From Fundicoccus ignavus (lineage in GTDB: Bacteria; Bacillota; Bacilli; Lactobacillales; Aerococcaceae): a stretch of 64,000 nucleotides of DNA. The first letter of the stretch is position 1. Every line of letters begins with the position of its first letter. The stretch covers positions 214,912 through 278,911 of the forward strand of contig NZ_WJQT01000002.1 in the NCBI RefSeq assembly GCF_009659375.1. The letters run 5' to 3'. The position numbers were made by a program, and so were the translations under genes. This document shows, in pieces, positions 56,882 to 64,000 of this stretch. A model generated the notes under the pieces. That model was given only the letters and a program-made list of their open reading frames with translations. It had not been told where the DNA came from and did no database searches.

Positions 56882-57178
56882 ATGTTTGTAATTGCAGTAC
56901 GTATTGAATTAATAATTGACGAAGCATTCTCATTAAAAGATAAACGAAGCATTGTGAAAAGTATGTTAGTTAAACTACAACAGAAATTTAAACTAAGTGG
57001 TGCTGAAGTAGATAGATTAGATCAAGTTAATGCAGCAATTATCGGTTTAGCGATTGTCGCTAACGATTTAAGGTATGCACAAAGTGTTCTACAGAAGGTT
57101 GTGAATTTTATTGATATTTCTTATCCAATTGAAATAATTTCAATAGAATGGTTAGATGGAGTGGGGGAATATGATTAA
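56882..57178 (+). CDS. DUF503 family protein
   Basis: A 98-residue protein of the DUF503 (YlxP-like) family, annotated in Bacillus near ribosome maturation genes but of unknown function. Family blocks are VIAVRIELIIDEAFSLKDKR at the N-terminus, SIVKSMLVKLQQKF, and AIIGLAIVANDLRYA. I choose ATG 56882, preceded by GGTGA; three in-frame starts upstream (from 56870) crowd the ribosome binding region. The stop overlaps the corA start by one base, so the two are translationally coupled. Confidence 0.82.
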   Translation: MFVIAVRIELIIDEAFSLKDKRSIVKSMLVKLQQKFKLSGAEVDRLDQVNAAIIGLAIVANDLRYAQSVLQKVVNFIDISYPIEIISIEWLDGVGEYD

Positions 57179-58146
57179 TGAAATTTTTTAAGAAGTTAGC
57201 AGATAATTCCTTTCAATCAGTGTATGATCCAAAGGAAGCAGACTGGTTGCACTATCAATTACCAGATGAAGTTGTCATTCAGGAGCTTGTAAATGAGTAC
57301 AGTTTGCCCGAAGATTTTATCACGTCAGGGCTTGATCGATATGAAATACCGCGATACGAAGTTATCGAGAATAAAAGCGGTCATAAAATTCATTTACTAC
57401 TCTTACTGACACCGATTCGAAATCAAACTGTAGAAGTCGGTAAGGAATACATTACAGAACCATTATCCATCATTATATTTCCAGACAAAGTCCTGACAGT
57501 AAGTCCACACACGCCAAAGTTAATTGACGATATCGCAAACAATCGACCACATAAATCAGATAAGAATTTATTACATGGTCAAGCAAAGGATAATCATTTA
57601 GTACTAAGAATATTGTGGCGTTTAATGAATGATTATATTGAAAAGATTGCTGAAATCAATATTCAAATAGAACAATTAGAAAGTAATATTCATGATACGA
57701 CTAAAAATGAGATGTTTGATCAATTAATTTCGATTCACAAAAGTCTTGTCTATTTCCATACAGCAATCAATAAAAATCATGACAAAATACTTCAAATAAA
57801 ATCGATTGATTTAATCGAAACTGAAACGTTAAACAAAGAGTTCTTACATGACATTGAAGTGGTATCGTCCCAAGCTCTAGTTTTAGTAGATGAGTCTGAT
57901 GAAATGATTTCGCATTTAAGTGAGGTTTTTTCAAATGTCATATCAAATAATATGAATTACATCATGAAATTTTTAACAGCCTTGACTGTGGTGCTAACAA
58001 TTCCTCAATTAATTGGTTCTATTTGGGGAATGAATGTTGGATTACCTTTAGAACGTCATCCATTTGGTTTTTCTATCCTAATTATTGCAACAGTGTTAAT
58101 AACTATCTTAACGATTAAATGGCTGAAAAATAAAGATTTTTTCTAA
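57178..58146 (+). CDS. corA: CorA-family magnesium/divalent cation transporter
   Basis: Pentameric Mg2+ channel of the CorA family. A long cytoplasmic domain (residues 1-255) with coiled helices is followed by two C-terminal membrane helices (FLTALTVVLTIPQLIGSIW and FSILIIATVLITILTI). Between them lies the family signature, here WGMNVGLP (canonical GMN). Length 322 is typical. No M-box or other metal riboswitch is seen upstream. It is coupled to the DUF503 gene. Confidence 0.93.
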   Translation: MKFFKKLADNSFQSVYDPKEADWLHYQLPDEVVIQELVNEYSLPEDFITSGLDRYEIPRYEVIENKSGHKIHLLLLLTPIRNQTVEVGKEYITEPLSIIIFPDKVLTVSPHTPKLIDDIANNRPHKSDKNLLHGQAKDNHLVLRILWRLMNDYIEKIAEINIQIEQLESNIHDTTKNEMFDQLISIHKSLVYFHTAINKNHDKILQIKSIDLIETETLNKEFLHDIEVVSSQALVLVDESDEMISHLSEVFSNVISNNMNYIMKFLTALTVVLTIPQLIGSIWGMNVGLPLERHPFGFSILIIATVLITILTIKWLKNKDFF

Positions 58147-58194
58147 CAGCTTAATCGTATTTAGAGTGCGCATAACTCTCACCGCTAAAAAATA

Positions 58195-58233
58195 ATAAGG
58201 CCAGGTATATTAAAATACCAGGCCTTATTTTTA
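58195..58233. terminator. Bidirectional terminator between corA and nth
   Basis: ATAAGGCCAGGTAT (58195-58208) pairs with ATACCAGGCCTTAT (58215-58228) with one central mismatch, flanked by an A-run and a T-run. It lies between convergent genes and slightly overlaps the nth stop. Confidence 0.88.
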
Positions 58234-58860
58234 GATAAGTTCTTGGCAACAATAGAGTTGAGGATAATTTTCGCACTGAGGATTACGGGGATGACAAATA
58301 TTACGTCCGAAAAAAATAATTGATTGATGAGCTTGTGTCAGCAACTCTGGAGGTAAGATTGAAATAATATAATCTTCAATTTGACGTGGTGTCGCTTTCG
58401 CAGGAACAATATCATGATGCTTACAAACTCGTGAAACATGAGTATCCACCGCAAAGGCTGGAATGCCAAAACCAACACTAAGGATAACATTCGCAGTTTT
58501 TCTACCAACACCAGCAAGTGACTCTAAATCTTTACGGTTATTGGGAACCTCACCGGAATATTTTTCTACTAATTGTTGACAACATTGGAACATGTATTTT
58601 GCTTTATTGCGGTATAAACCGATTGATTGAATATAGGGCTCAATTTCGGCTGGTGACGCATGAGTAACTGACTCAGGTGTGGGAAATCTTTCAAATAGTT
58701 TAACAGTAGCCTTATTGACTGCGATGTCAGTGGTTTGAGCACTTAGCATAACAGCTATCAATAATTCATAATTATTTCGATAGTTGAGTACCGTTTCGAC
58801 ATTAGGATATAAGGCAATAATTTCTTCAATGACTTGGCGTGCACATTCTTTAGTTAACAT
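58231..58860 (-). CDS. nth: Endonuclease III
   Basis: Bifunctional DNA glycosylase/AP lyase for oxidised pyrimidines. Catalytic Lys lies in the helix-hairpin-helix LESLAGVGRKTANVILSVGF, and catalytic Asp in PAFAVDTHVSRV. VMLSAQTTDIAVNKAT is the N-terminal signature. The Fe-S loop is unusual: the usual C-x6-C-x2-C-x5-C reads C189-x6-C196-x2-Y199-x5-C205, so the third ligand is Tyr (codon TAT), with an extra Cys at 204. Length 209 is normal. In many Firmicutes nth follows dnaD; here it is alone on the minus strand. Confidence 0.93.
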   Translation of the reverse strand: MLTKECARQVIEEIIALYPNVETVLNYRNNYELLIAVMLSAQTTDIAVNKATVKLFERFPTPESVTHASPAEIEPYIQSIGLYRNKAKYMFQCCQQLVEKYSGEVPNNRKDLESLAGVGRKTANVILSVGFGIPAFAVDTHVSRVCKHHDIVPAKATPRQIEDYIISILPPELLTQAHQSIIFFGRNICHPRNPQCENYPQLYCCQELI

Positions 58861-58971
58861 TTAATCACCTATATTTTTTTTTGATAAAATCAATTATACC
58901 ATAGTCTGTAAAAAGAATTTTGATAGATTATTATGGTAAACTGTAATTAAGAGTTTAAAGGAGGCTACCGA

Positions 58972-59463
58972 ATGACACAAAGAATTCCATGGGATCAATA
59001 TTTCTTGTCTCAAAGTTTAGTTTTATCTTTACGTAGCACTTGCGAAAGATTAATGGTAGGCGCTGTTATTGTACGTAATAAGCGCGTAATTGCAGGTGGT
59101 TACAATGGTTCTGTAAGTGGTGAAGATCATTGTATCGATGTTGGATGCTACTTAGAAGAGGGACGCTGTGTTCGTACAGTGCATGCAGAAATGAATGCTA
59201 TATTACAGTGTGCAAAATTTGGCGTACAAACGGATGATGCAGAAATTTATGTGACACATTTTCCTTGTTTGAAATGTACACAGTCAATTATTCAAGCAGG
59301 TATTCGTAAAATATACTATTTACATGATTATCATAATCATCCATACGCTAAACAGTTATTAAAACAAGCCAATATCGAAACAATAAAGGGTGAAATTCCG
59401 AGTGATTTCTTTGAACAAATAATTCAATTGAATGAACGAAACCTTTCAAAAGAATCTGAGTAG
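58972..59463 (+). CDS. comEB: ComE operon protein 2, dCMP deaminase family
   Basis: Zinc-dependent cytidine/deoxycytidylate deaminase-fold protein. The zinc site and catalytic Glu are in VHAEMNAIL (His-Ala-Glu) and FPCLKCTQSI (Pro-Cys-x-x-Cys). RLMVGAVIVRNKRVIAGGYN is the N-terminal block. In Bacillus it lies in the competence operon, but here comEA and comEC are not adjacent, so it probably serves dCMP to dUMP conversion. AAGGAGG precedes ATG. It heads a four-gene operon ending at 61499. Confidence 0.92.
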   Translation: MTQRIPWDQYFLSQSLVLSLRSTCERLMVGAVIVRNKRVIAGGYNGSVSGEDHCIDVGCYLEEGRCVRTVHAEMNAILQCAKFGVQTDDAEIYVTHFPCLKCTQSIIQAGIRKIYYLHDYHNHPYAKQLLKQANIETIKGEIPSDFFEQIIQLNERNLSKESE

Positions 59464-59480
59464 AGAATAGGTGACGCTAA

Positions 59481-60017
59481 ATGTTAGAGATTATTCAAGC
59501 ACAAGTTCGTGAAGCAATCAATGAATTATTAGAGCGAGCGGACTTAAAGGCCGGAGATGTGTTAGTAGTTGGTACGAGTACGAGTGAAATTATGGGCGAG
59601 CATATTGGGAAGTCATCTAATAAAGAAGTAGGGCATGTTGTTATTTCAACTATTCTGGAAATATTGAATGCTAAGCATATTTTCTTAGCCCAACAAGCTT
59701 GTGAGCACTTAAATCGTTCCTTACTTGTAGAAGCGGAATTAGCTGAAAAACTTGGCTTAGAAATTGTCAATGTCAAACCTAGTTTAGACGCAGGCGGTGC
59801 TGCATGTGTCGCGGCCTATCAATTAGCTAAAGAACCAGTAATGGTAGAAAGAATTATAGCTAAAGCTGGCTTAGATATTGGAGATACTTTAATTGGAATG
59901 CATATAAAACACGTACAAGTTCCACTGCGTTTAAAAGTAAAAACAATCGGACAAGCTCATGTCACGGCCGCATTTTCTAGACCGAAATATATTGGTGGAC
60001 CGCGAGCTAACTATTAG
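59481..60017 (+). CDS. UPF0340 family protein (YwlG-like, DUF436)
   Basis: A 178-residue protein of uncharacterised family UPF0340. Recognised by GDVLVVGTSTSEIMGEHIGK, FLAQQACEHLNRSLLVE, VNVKPSLDAGGAACVAAY, DTLIGMHIKHVQVPLR and the C-terminal RPKYIGGPRANY. Family members resemble a Rossmann-like fold without known activity. A GGTGA site precedes ATG; the gap to comEB is 17 bases, within one operon. Confidence 0.9.
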   Translation: MLEIIQAQVREAINELLERADLKAGDVLVVGTSTSEIMGEHIGKSSNKEVGHVVISTILEILNAKHIFLAQQACEHLNRSLLVEAELAEKLGLEIVNVKPSLDAGGAACVAAYQLAKEPVMVERIIAKAGLDIGDTLIGMHIKHVQVPLRLKVKTIGQAHVTAAFSRPKYIGGPRANY

Positions 60018-60045
60018 ATAATAAGATTAAAAAGGAGAATGAATG

Positions 60046-60732
60046 ATGAAAGCAGCTTTTCATGGTCATGCGGTAGTTTCCGTCTTGACAAATTCAGGTA
60101 CTAGATTATTATTTGATCCTTTTATAACAGGTCATCAACAGTGTGATTTGGATGCTGAGACAGTAGAAGTCGATGTTATTTTAGTGACGCATGCTCATTC
60201 AGATCATTTAGGCGATACGGTTGCATTAGCTAAACGGACTGGAGCTTTAGTTATTTCAACGGTTGAAATCGTCAATTATTTAGCAAGTCAAGGGTTGGAC
60301 AGATTACATGGTATGCAACCAGGTGGCGCATTTGATTTTGATTTTGGGCGGGTGAAATTTACGCCTGCCATTCATGGATCATCCATCGTTTTGGAAGATG
60401 GAACATCACTTACTTTAGGTTTAGCTACAGGAATTTTATTGACTGCAGATGAACGGACGATTTATCATGTTGGTGATACTGCGTTGTATTCAGATATGAA
60501 GTTAATTGGTGAGCGAGAGAGTATAGATTTAGCCTTTGTACCGATTGGTGATAACTTTACCATGGGTCCTGAAGACGCAAAATTAGCGGTGGAATGGTTA
60601 CAAGCCAAACGAGTTATCCCGATTCATTACAATACCTTTCCGCTTATTAAACAAGATCCTAAGGCTTTTATTGATAGCTTAGATGAAGGAGTGGGGATTG
60701 TACCTAATTTGGGAGAAATGATTGAAATTTAA
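60046..60732 (+). CDS. UPF0173 metal-dependent hydrolase (metallo-beta-lactamase fold)
   Basis: A 229-residue MBL-fold hydrolase. Metal motif THAHSDHLGD (about residues 49-58), GVIH-like AIHGSS, and YHVGDTALYSDM, ending with VIPIHYNTFP. The N-terminus KAAFHGHAVVSV is the UPF0173 signature. The substrate is unknown. ATG 60046 gives the better spacing from AAAGGAG; ATG 60043 is adjacent. It lies between UPF0340 and the sirtuin gene. Confidence 0.9.
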   Translation: MKAAFHGHAVVSVLTNSGTRLLFDPFITGHQQCDLDAETVEVDVILVTHAHSDHLGDTVALAKRTGALVISTVEIVNYLASQGLDRLHGMQPGGAFDFDFGRVKFTPAIHGSSIVLEDGTSLTLGLATGILLTADERTIYHVGDTALYSDMKLIGERESIDLAFVPIGDNFTMGPEDAKLAVEWLQAKRVIPIHYNTFPLIKQDPKAFIDSLDEGVGIVPNLGEMIEI

Positions 60733-60752
60733 TCTCGCGAAGGAGGCGTAAT

Positions 60753-61499
60753 ATGAACATTGAACAATTACATATTGCAAATCAATGGTTAGAAGAAGCG
60801 AACATGATTGTGTTATTTGGTGGTGCAGGTGTTTCGACGGAAAGCGGGCTACCAGATTATCGTTCACAAGACGGTCAATATTCTCGTATGGAGCAGACAA
60901 ATGAAGATCCTAAAAAGATTATGAATCGTCGTTATATTATGCAACATCCCGAAAAGTTCTTTAATCGAGCACCTAATCAGTCATCGCAAATGCTGATAGA
61001 ACCCAATGATGCGCATAAAATATTAGCTAAATGGGAAAAGTCTGGCAAGGATGTACGCATCATTACGCAAAACGTAGATGGTTTACATCAACGAGCTGGC
61101 CATCGCTTTGTCATTGAATTACATGGCAATGGAAGAACCTCTTATTGTATGACGTGCGGGCGTGTGTATTTGCCTAATGAAGTTGAACGAGATGAGCAGA
61201 ATATTCCTCGGTGTCATGTAGATCAAGGAATTGTCCGACCAAGCGTCGTATTTTTCGGTGAAAATCCTAAGGCAGAGGATCTTCAGAAAAGTATTGATAC
61301 GATTAAACAAGCGGATGTTTTAATTATTGCGGGGACATCGCTAAGTGTCTATCCAGCAAAAAATTTAATTAATCATTTTAAAGGTGATAAGGTTATTGTC
61401 ATCAATCGAGAAGCTTTGGAGATACAACAACTTAAAGTAGATCTATTTCTGGAAGGAAATGTTGGTCAAATATTAGCTGAGTTAGATGCTTTGAGATGA
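60753..61499 (+). CDS. Sir2-family NAD-dependent protein deacylase
   Basis: Sirtuin removing acyl groups from lysines with NAD+. NAD-binding FGGAGVSTESGLPDYRS (22-38), TQNVDGLHQRAG (105-116), catalytic His124 in ELHGNG, VVFFGE (165-170), AGTSLSVYPA and VINRE near the C-terminus. The zinc module has C132-x2-C135 and C154, but the fourth ligand is Asp157 in RCHVDQG instead of Cys. Length 248 is standard. It is the last gene of the comEB operon, followed by a 22-bp terminator stem. Confidence 0.92.
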   Translation: MNIEQLHIANQWLEEANMIVLFGGAGVSTESGLPDYRSQDGQYSRMEQTNEDPKKIMNRRYIMQHPEKFFNRAPNQSSQMLIEPNDAHKILAKWEKSGKDVRIITQNVDGLHQRAGHRFVIELHGNGRTSYCMTCGRVYLPNEVERDEQNIPRCHVDQGIVRPSVVFFGENPKAEDLQKSIDTIKQADVLIIAGTSLSVYPAKNLINHFKGDKVIVINREALEIQQLKVDLFLEGNVGQILAELDALR

Positions 61500-61522
61500 T
61501 TGAATGGTTGAGTGAAATTCAT

Positions 61523-61571
61523 TAAAGAAAGAGCGTAGTTTGGAGATTATCCAAACTACGCTCTTTCTTTA
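61523..61571. terminator. Very strong terminator after the sirtuin gene
   Basis: Perfect 22-bp stem from 61523-61544 with 61550-61571 and the 5-base loop GATTA; the core is GAGCGTAGTTTGGA/TCCAAACTACGCTC. A repeat copy begins exactly at its right edge. Confidence 0.92.
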
Positions 61572-61880
61572 TAATATAAGATTTATAAGTTTTATGCTTT
61601 TTACCAAGATTTGTACTTGACTCAGCTTATTGATTCCCAAGGTGGTAGTTTTCTTTAAAGCCTCATTGGAAATTATGACATTCATGCTTTTTCAGATCAA
61701 TCAGCTAGGCTTTGCTTCGATCTGCTCATAGTCAGAGCAAGCGAATCTATTAATAGCGATGGTTTGTCCTATGTACCGCTTAGGAAAACACGCTGCTGAT
61801 CTACGTTAAGTTTTCCAAGAAAGTATAGTAAAGCGACATAATCAAGTTAAAACTGCTAAAAGGAATATATAAGCCTATCG
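61571..61880. repeat. Palindromic dispersed repeat, copy C
   Basis: Begins at the end of the sirtuin terminator with the same TTTATAATATAA edge as copy D. Left blocks are GACTCAGCTTATTGATTCCC and AAAGCCTCATTG, right blocks are ATGTACCGCTTAGGAAAA, CTACGTTAAG, and AATCAAGTTAAAACTGCTAA. The terminal hairpin of copies A and D is not recognisable; GTAGCGCTCGAAG (near 61885) with CTTCGCTAC (near 61920) forms a different stem. Confidence 0.83.
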
Positions 61881-62005
61881 AAAGTAGCGCTCGAAGAAGC
61901 ACCGACGTAAGGGTAGAACTTCGCTACGAAAGGATTTGGGACGACCAGTGCGACGATATAATTACCAACTATAATAAAATTGGTTACTAAAAATGACAAA
62001 AATGG

Positions 62006-62034
62006 TTGACTTAGCTAGATGTTATCTGGATAAT
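62006..62034 (+). promoter_or_regulatory. Promoter of the small secreted protein gene
   Basis: TTGACT (62006-62011), 17 bases, GATAAT (62029-62034), 32 bases before the start codon. Confidence 0.6.
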
Positions 62035-62066
62035 ATATTAATAGATGAATAAGGAGAGGTTTTTAT

Positions 62067-62528
62067 ATGAGGAAACTATTATTAATTATCATGTCATTAG
62101 GAATGTTCATTTCAGGAAGTATTGTGTACGCTCAAACTGCCGAGGAAGAAGACTTAGAACATGGAATTATGGTCGCAAAGAATACTAGAAATGGTAAAGA
62201 AATTATATTAAACCTTAAAGTAGAAAAAGATTTTGCGGAAGCATTGCATTTTATGACGCACCAAAAGGTTGAGGCTTTTATGAAATGGGGAACCTTAGAG
62301 TTGACGGAAGAACGTGTAGACGCAATGTTGGAAATCTTAGAAGATACTAATTTCGTAAACAAATTCTTTTACAAAAGAACATTAGAGCAATGGAAAGAAG
62401 GAAACTTTAAAAATGTTGTCATGGTGCATAACCGAATTTGGGAAATGGCGGAAGGAGACATAGGCAAGGCGACCGCATACCTTGACGAACAGGAAGAAGA
62501 ATCATACATAAAGGAACATTATAGATAA
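62067..62528 (+). CDS. Small secreted protein, possible DUF6241 member
   Basis: A 153-residue protein with a clear signal peptide (MRKLLLIIMSLGMFISGSIVYAQT split at the VYA-Q site, about residue 22). No lipobox is present. The mature part is charged and helical; LHFMTHQKVEAFMKWGTLEL (about residues 69-88) resembles the MTHQKV-KWG block I associate with DUF6241. Function is unknown. AAGGAGAGG precedes ATG, and it has its own promoter and weak terminator. It is sandwiched between repeat copies C and D. Confidence 0.7.
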   Translation: MRKLLLIIMSLGMFISGSIVYAQTAEEEDLEHGIMVAKNTRNGKEIILNLKVEKDFAEALHFMTHQKVEAFMKWGTLELTEERVDAMLEILEDTNFVNKFFYKRTLEQWKEGNFKNVVMVHNRIWEMAEGDIGKATAYLDEQEEESYIKEHYR

Positions 62529-62547
62529 TAAAATAACGTAGACAGAG

Positions 62548-62574
62548 ACGGACTTAATTGTTCCGTTTTTTTTT
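62548..62574 (+). terminator. Short intrinsic terminator after the secreted protein gene
   Basis: ACGGA (62548-62552) pairs with TCCGT (62562-62566), followed by a run of nine T ending at 62574. The stem is short but the T-tract is good. Confidence 0.65.
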
Positions 62575-62880
62575 ATAATATAACTGTTTATAAGATTCAT
62601 GTTGATTTATCAAGCTTTGAACTACGCTCAGCTTATTGTTTTCCAAGGCGGTGGTCGCTTTCAAAGCCTCACTGATGTTCGGCTTTTTCAGCACAATCGG
62701 CTAGGCTCTGTCTACTTCGCTTTGCTCATAGTCAGAGCAAGCTACGCCGATTGCCCTTTGTACCGCTATGGAAAATAAGTCACTGAGCTATGTTAAGTAT
62801 TTCAGCAAAAGTAAAGCGGTATAATCAAGTTAAAACTGCTAAACGGAATTTAAAGTCCTCGAAATCGTCCGAGGTTTTCT
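62575..62880. repeat. Palindromic dispersed repeat, copy D
   Basis: The copy closest to copy A (37427-37725). It starts at the T-tract of the preceding terminator. Arms: ATGTTGATTT/AATCAAGTT at the ends, CTCAGC-TTAT (62627-62636) with ATAA-CTGAG (62775-62787), TTTTCCAAGGCGGT with ACCGCTATGGAAAA, and CAATCGGC/GCCGATTG enclosing GCTCTG/CAGAGC in the centre. CCTCG/CGAGG with TTTTCT ends it near 62880. Confidence 0.88.
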
Positions 62881-63265
62881 CACGCTCAACACGGAAATTT
62901 AGATAAAAATTAATGGTTAAAATAAAACTGAACAAGAGAAACTATACCATTATCTCTAAAAGCATACCTCTAAACTTTACACTAGAGTATAAAACCCAAT
63001 AAATTGGACTAGATGAGAATTGAAGACTTAGGATGGAAAGCATAAGGTAATATGAAATTAGGCGATACGCTTTCGACAAATGAGCGAATAAATTACGTAA
63101 AGAAATCAATAAACGTTAATGAAAAATGATATGTTAATGAAAGTAGCGGTAACTATGAGACAAAAAACGATATTCTTCTTCATAACTGCTTACAAATAGA
63201 TACATACATAGACTTATTGGAGCAGAATTAAAACCACCAGTTTACAAAGATGATTTTAATTTCAT
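62881..63265. other. Gene-free stretch between repeat copy D and osmC
   Basis: About 385 AT-rich bases with frequent stops on both strands. I see no gene, terminator or repeat that I can support. Confidence 0.55.
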
Positions 63266-63682
63266 CTATCTAATTAATTCAATTTGAGCAGTAATTACAT
63301 TACCAGTTTGTAGAACGCTAGAAACAGTACAATTTCTTGCGACAAATCTTTCCATAGTTTCCATTTCGCGGTCATCCAGTTGTGCATCAGTTTTAATGGT
63401 TACATTTGCATTTAGTTGCCAGTTTTTACGACCATTCGTAAATTCTCCATTTATTTCAATGATTAATTTAGAGAAAGGGATTTTCTTTCCTGACAAGAAA
63501 GAACGGGCAGTCATCGCATGGCAGCCAGATAATGCGGTTAAAAGCATACCGGTAGGGCTTGTGCCTAAACTTTCACCTTCTGGATTACGATCTGCATAAT
63601 CCATTGTGTAGGTGAAACCTTCTGAAGTGGCGGTAACGATGTAAGGTTCTTCAAGTTGTGCAGTTACATGTTTAATACTCAT
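63266..63682 (-). CDS. OsmC/Ohr family peroxiredoxin-like protein
   Basis: Thiol-dependent peroxidase family that reduces organic hydroperoxides. The two redox Cys are in TALSGCHAMTARSFL and RNCTVSSVLQTGN. EGESLGTSPTGMLLTALSGC is the family core. At about 138 residues it belongs to the OsmC-like branch rather than classical Ohr, so the substrate is unsure. Two adjacent ATGs follow AAAGGAG; I use the second (63682), spacing eight, while 63685 is also possible. Confidence 0.88.
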   Translation of the reverse strand: MSIKHVTAQLEEPYIVTATSEGFTYTMDYADRNPEGESLGTSPTGMLLTALSGCHAMTARSFLSGKKIPFSKLIIEINGEFTNGRKNWQLNANVTIKTDAQLDDREMETMERFVARNCTVSSVLQTGNVITAQIELIR

Positions 63683-63714
63683 CATGACAACTCCTTTCGT
63701 TTCAATATAGTATT

Positions 63715-63748
63715 ATTGTACCATGTTACGAAAGTTTGACCAATTGGT
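63715..63748 (-). promoter_or_regulatory. Probable osmC promoter with a palindrome at the -35
   Basis: On the minus strand TTGGTC (63743-63738), 17 bases, TACAAT (63720-63715). The perfect palindrome ACCAATTGGT (63739-63748) covers the -35 and could be a repressor site. Confidence 0.45.
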
Positions 63749-64000
63749 ACAATTCTTAATCAATACTAAATCTTTGTGAAATTTATATGACGAAACGATA
63801 TTATCTTCATGAAAATGGACGATATCATTAGACTTTTGGCTGTGGTTTTTCTAGGATAAATTAAAGAAGCTTTGAAAGACTAACTATATAAAGTCAAGCA
63901 ATAAGTTGTAAAAACATTACGTTAAATTTTAGAAATTGAGGGCACACCAAATAAGCTCAAAGAGTGTATTTTTTAAAATTTACTGTAATCGAACTTCGTA
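63749..64000. other. Gene-free right edge of the window
   Basis: No reading frame, repeat or RNA structure that I can support; the next gene lies beyond the window. Confidence 0.5.

Noticed and set aside
59495..59776. Minus-strand open frames opposite conserved genes (several places)
   Set aside because: They mirror the codon structure of well-supported genes and have no start signals of their own.

Overview
The window is a stretch of low-GC Firmicutes chromosome. Gene order and family types point to Lactobacillales: rexAB instead of classical addAB, ribT next to scpAB, the ypiA-ypiB pair, tig-clpX-ysxC, and dnaG-rpoD-trmK. An Aerococcaceae- or Carnobacteriaceae-like organism is my best guess, but the sequence alone does not fix the genus. 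Coding density is high, most genes lie on the + strand, and nearly all are housekeeping genes. I see no rRNA, tRNA, CRISPR array, prophage or transposase gene.

Layout. 1-4.6 kb: 3' part of dnaE, then the glycolytic pair pfkA-pyk. 4.7-8.5 kb: cvfB, xerD, and the nucleoside genes deoB-punA. 8.5-11.1 kb: a ribT-scpA-scpB-rluB operon behind a strong extended -10 promoter. 11.2-12.6 kb: an FMN riboswitch controlling ribU, converging on a small ferredoxin gene, with a 261-bp tandem duplication across the junction. 12.7-17.5 kb: LysM protein, cmk, four-S1-domain protein, der, hup. 17.6-26.1 kb: TPR protein, UPF0302 protein, cca, a DinG homologue with a degenerate helicase, ypmB-like gene, asnS, dnaD. 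26.2-29.4 kb (minus strand): recU and class A PBP. 29.6-40.5 kb: tig, clpX, ysxC, an MFS protein, dnaG, rpoD, trmK, Nif3, pepT. 40.5-48.1 kb: rexB-rexA recombination nuclease. 48.1-50.2 kb (minus): two lipoproteins, facing lspA-rluD. 52-55.4 kb: a DUF2786 protein, then a cre-preceded operon of a second pyruvate-kinase-like protein, a methyltransferase and a flavin-binding-type protein. 56-61.5 kb: deoxynucleoside kinase, DUF503, CorA, nth (minus), and a comEB-UPF0340-MBL-sirtuin operon. 62-64 kb: a small secreted protein and an OsmC protein in gene-poor DNA.

The most unusual material is not a conventional gene. Four diverged copies of a roughly 250-300 bp imperfect palindromic repeat (near 37.4, 55.5, 61.6 and 62.6 kb) keep hairpin pairing through compensatory changes, and three of them start exactly at the T-tract of an unrelated intrinsic terminator. 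Other points worth following are the DinG homologue without Walker A, DEAH or motif VI, the pyruvate-kinase paralogue operon, the ribU/ferredoxin duplication, two long-range structured intergenic RNAs after pyk and rpoD, and metal-ligand substitutions in Nth and the sirtuin.
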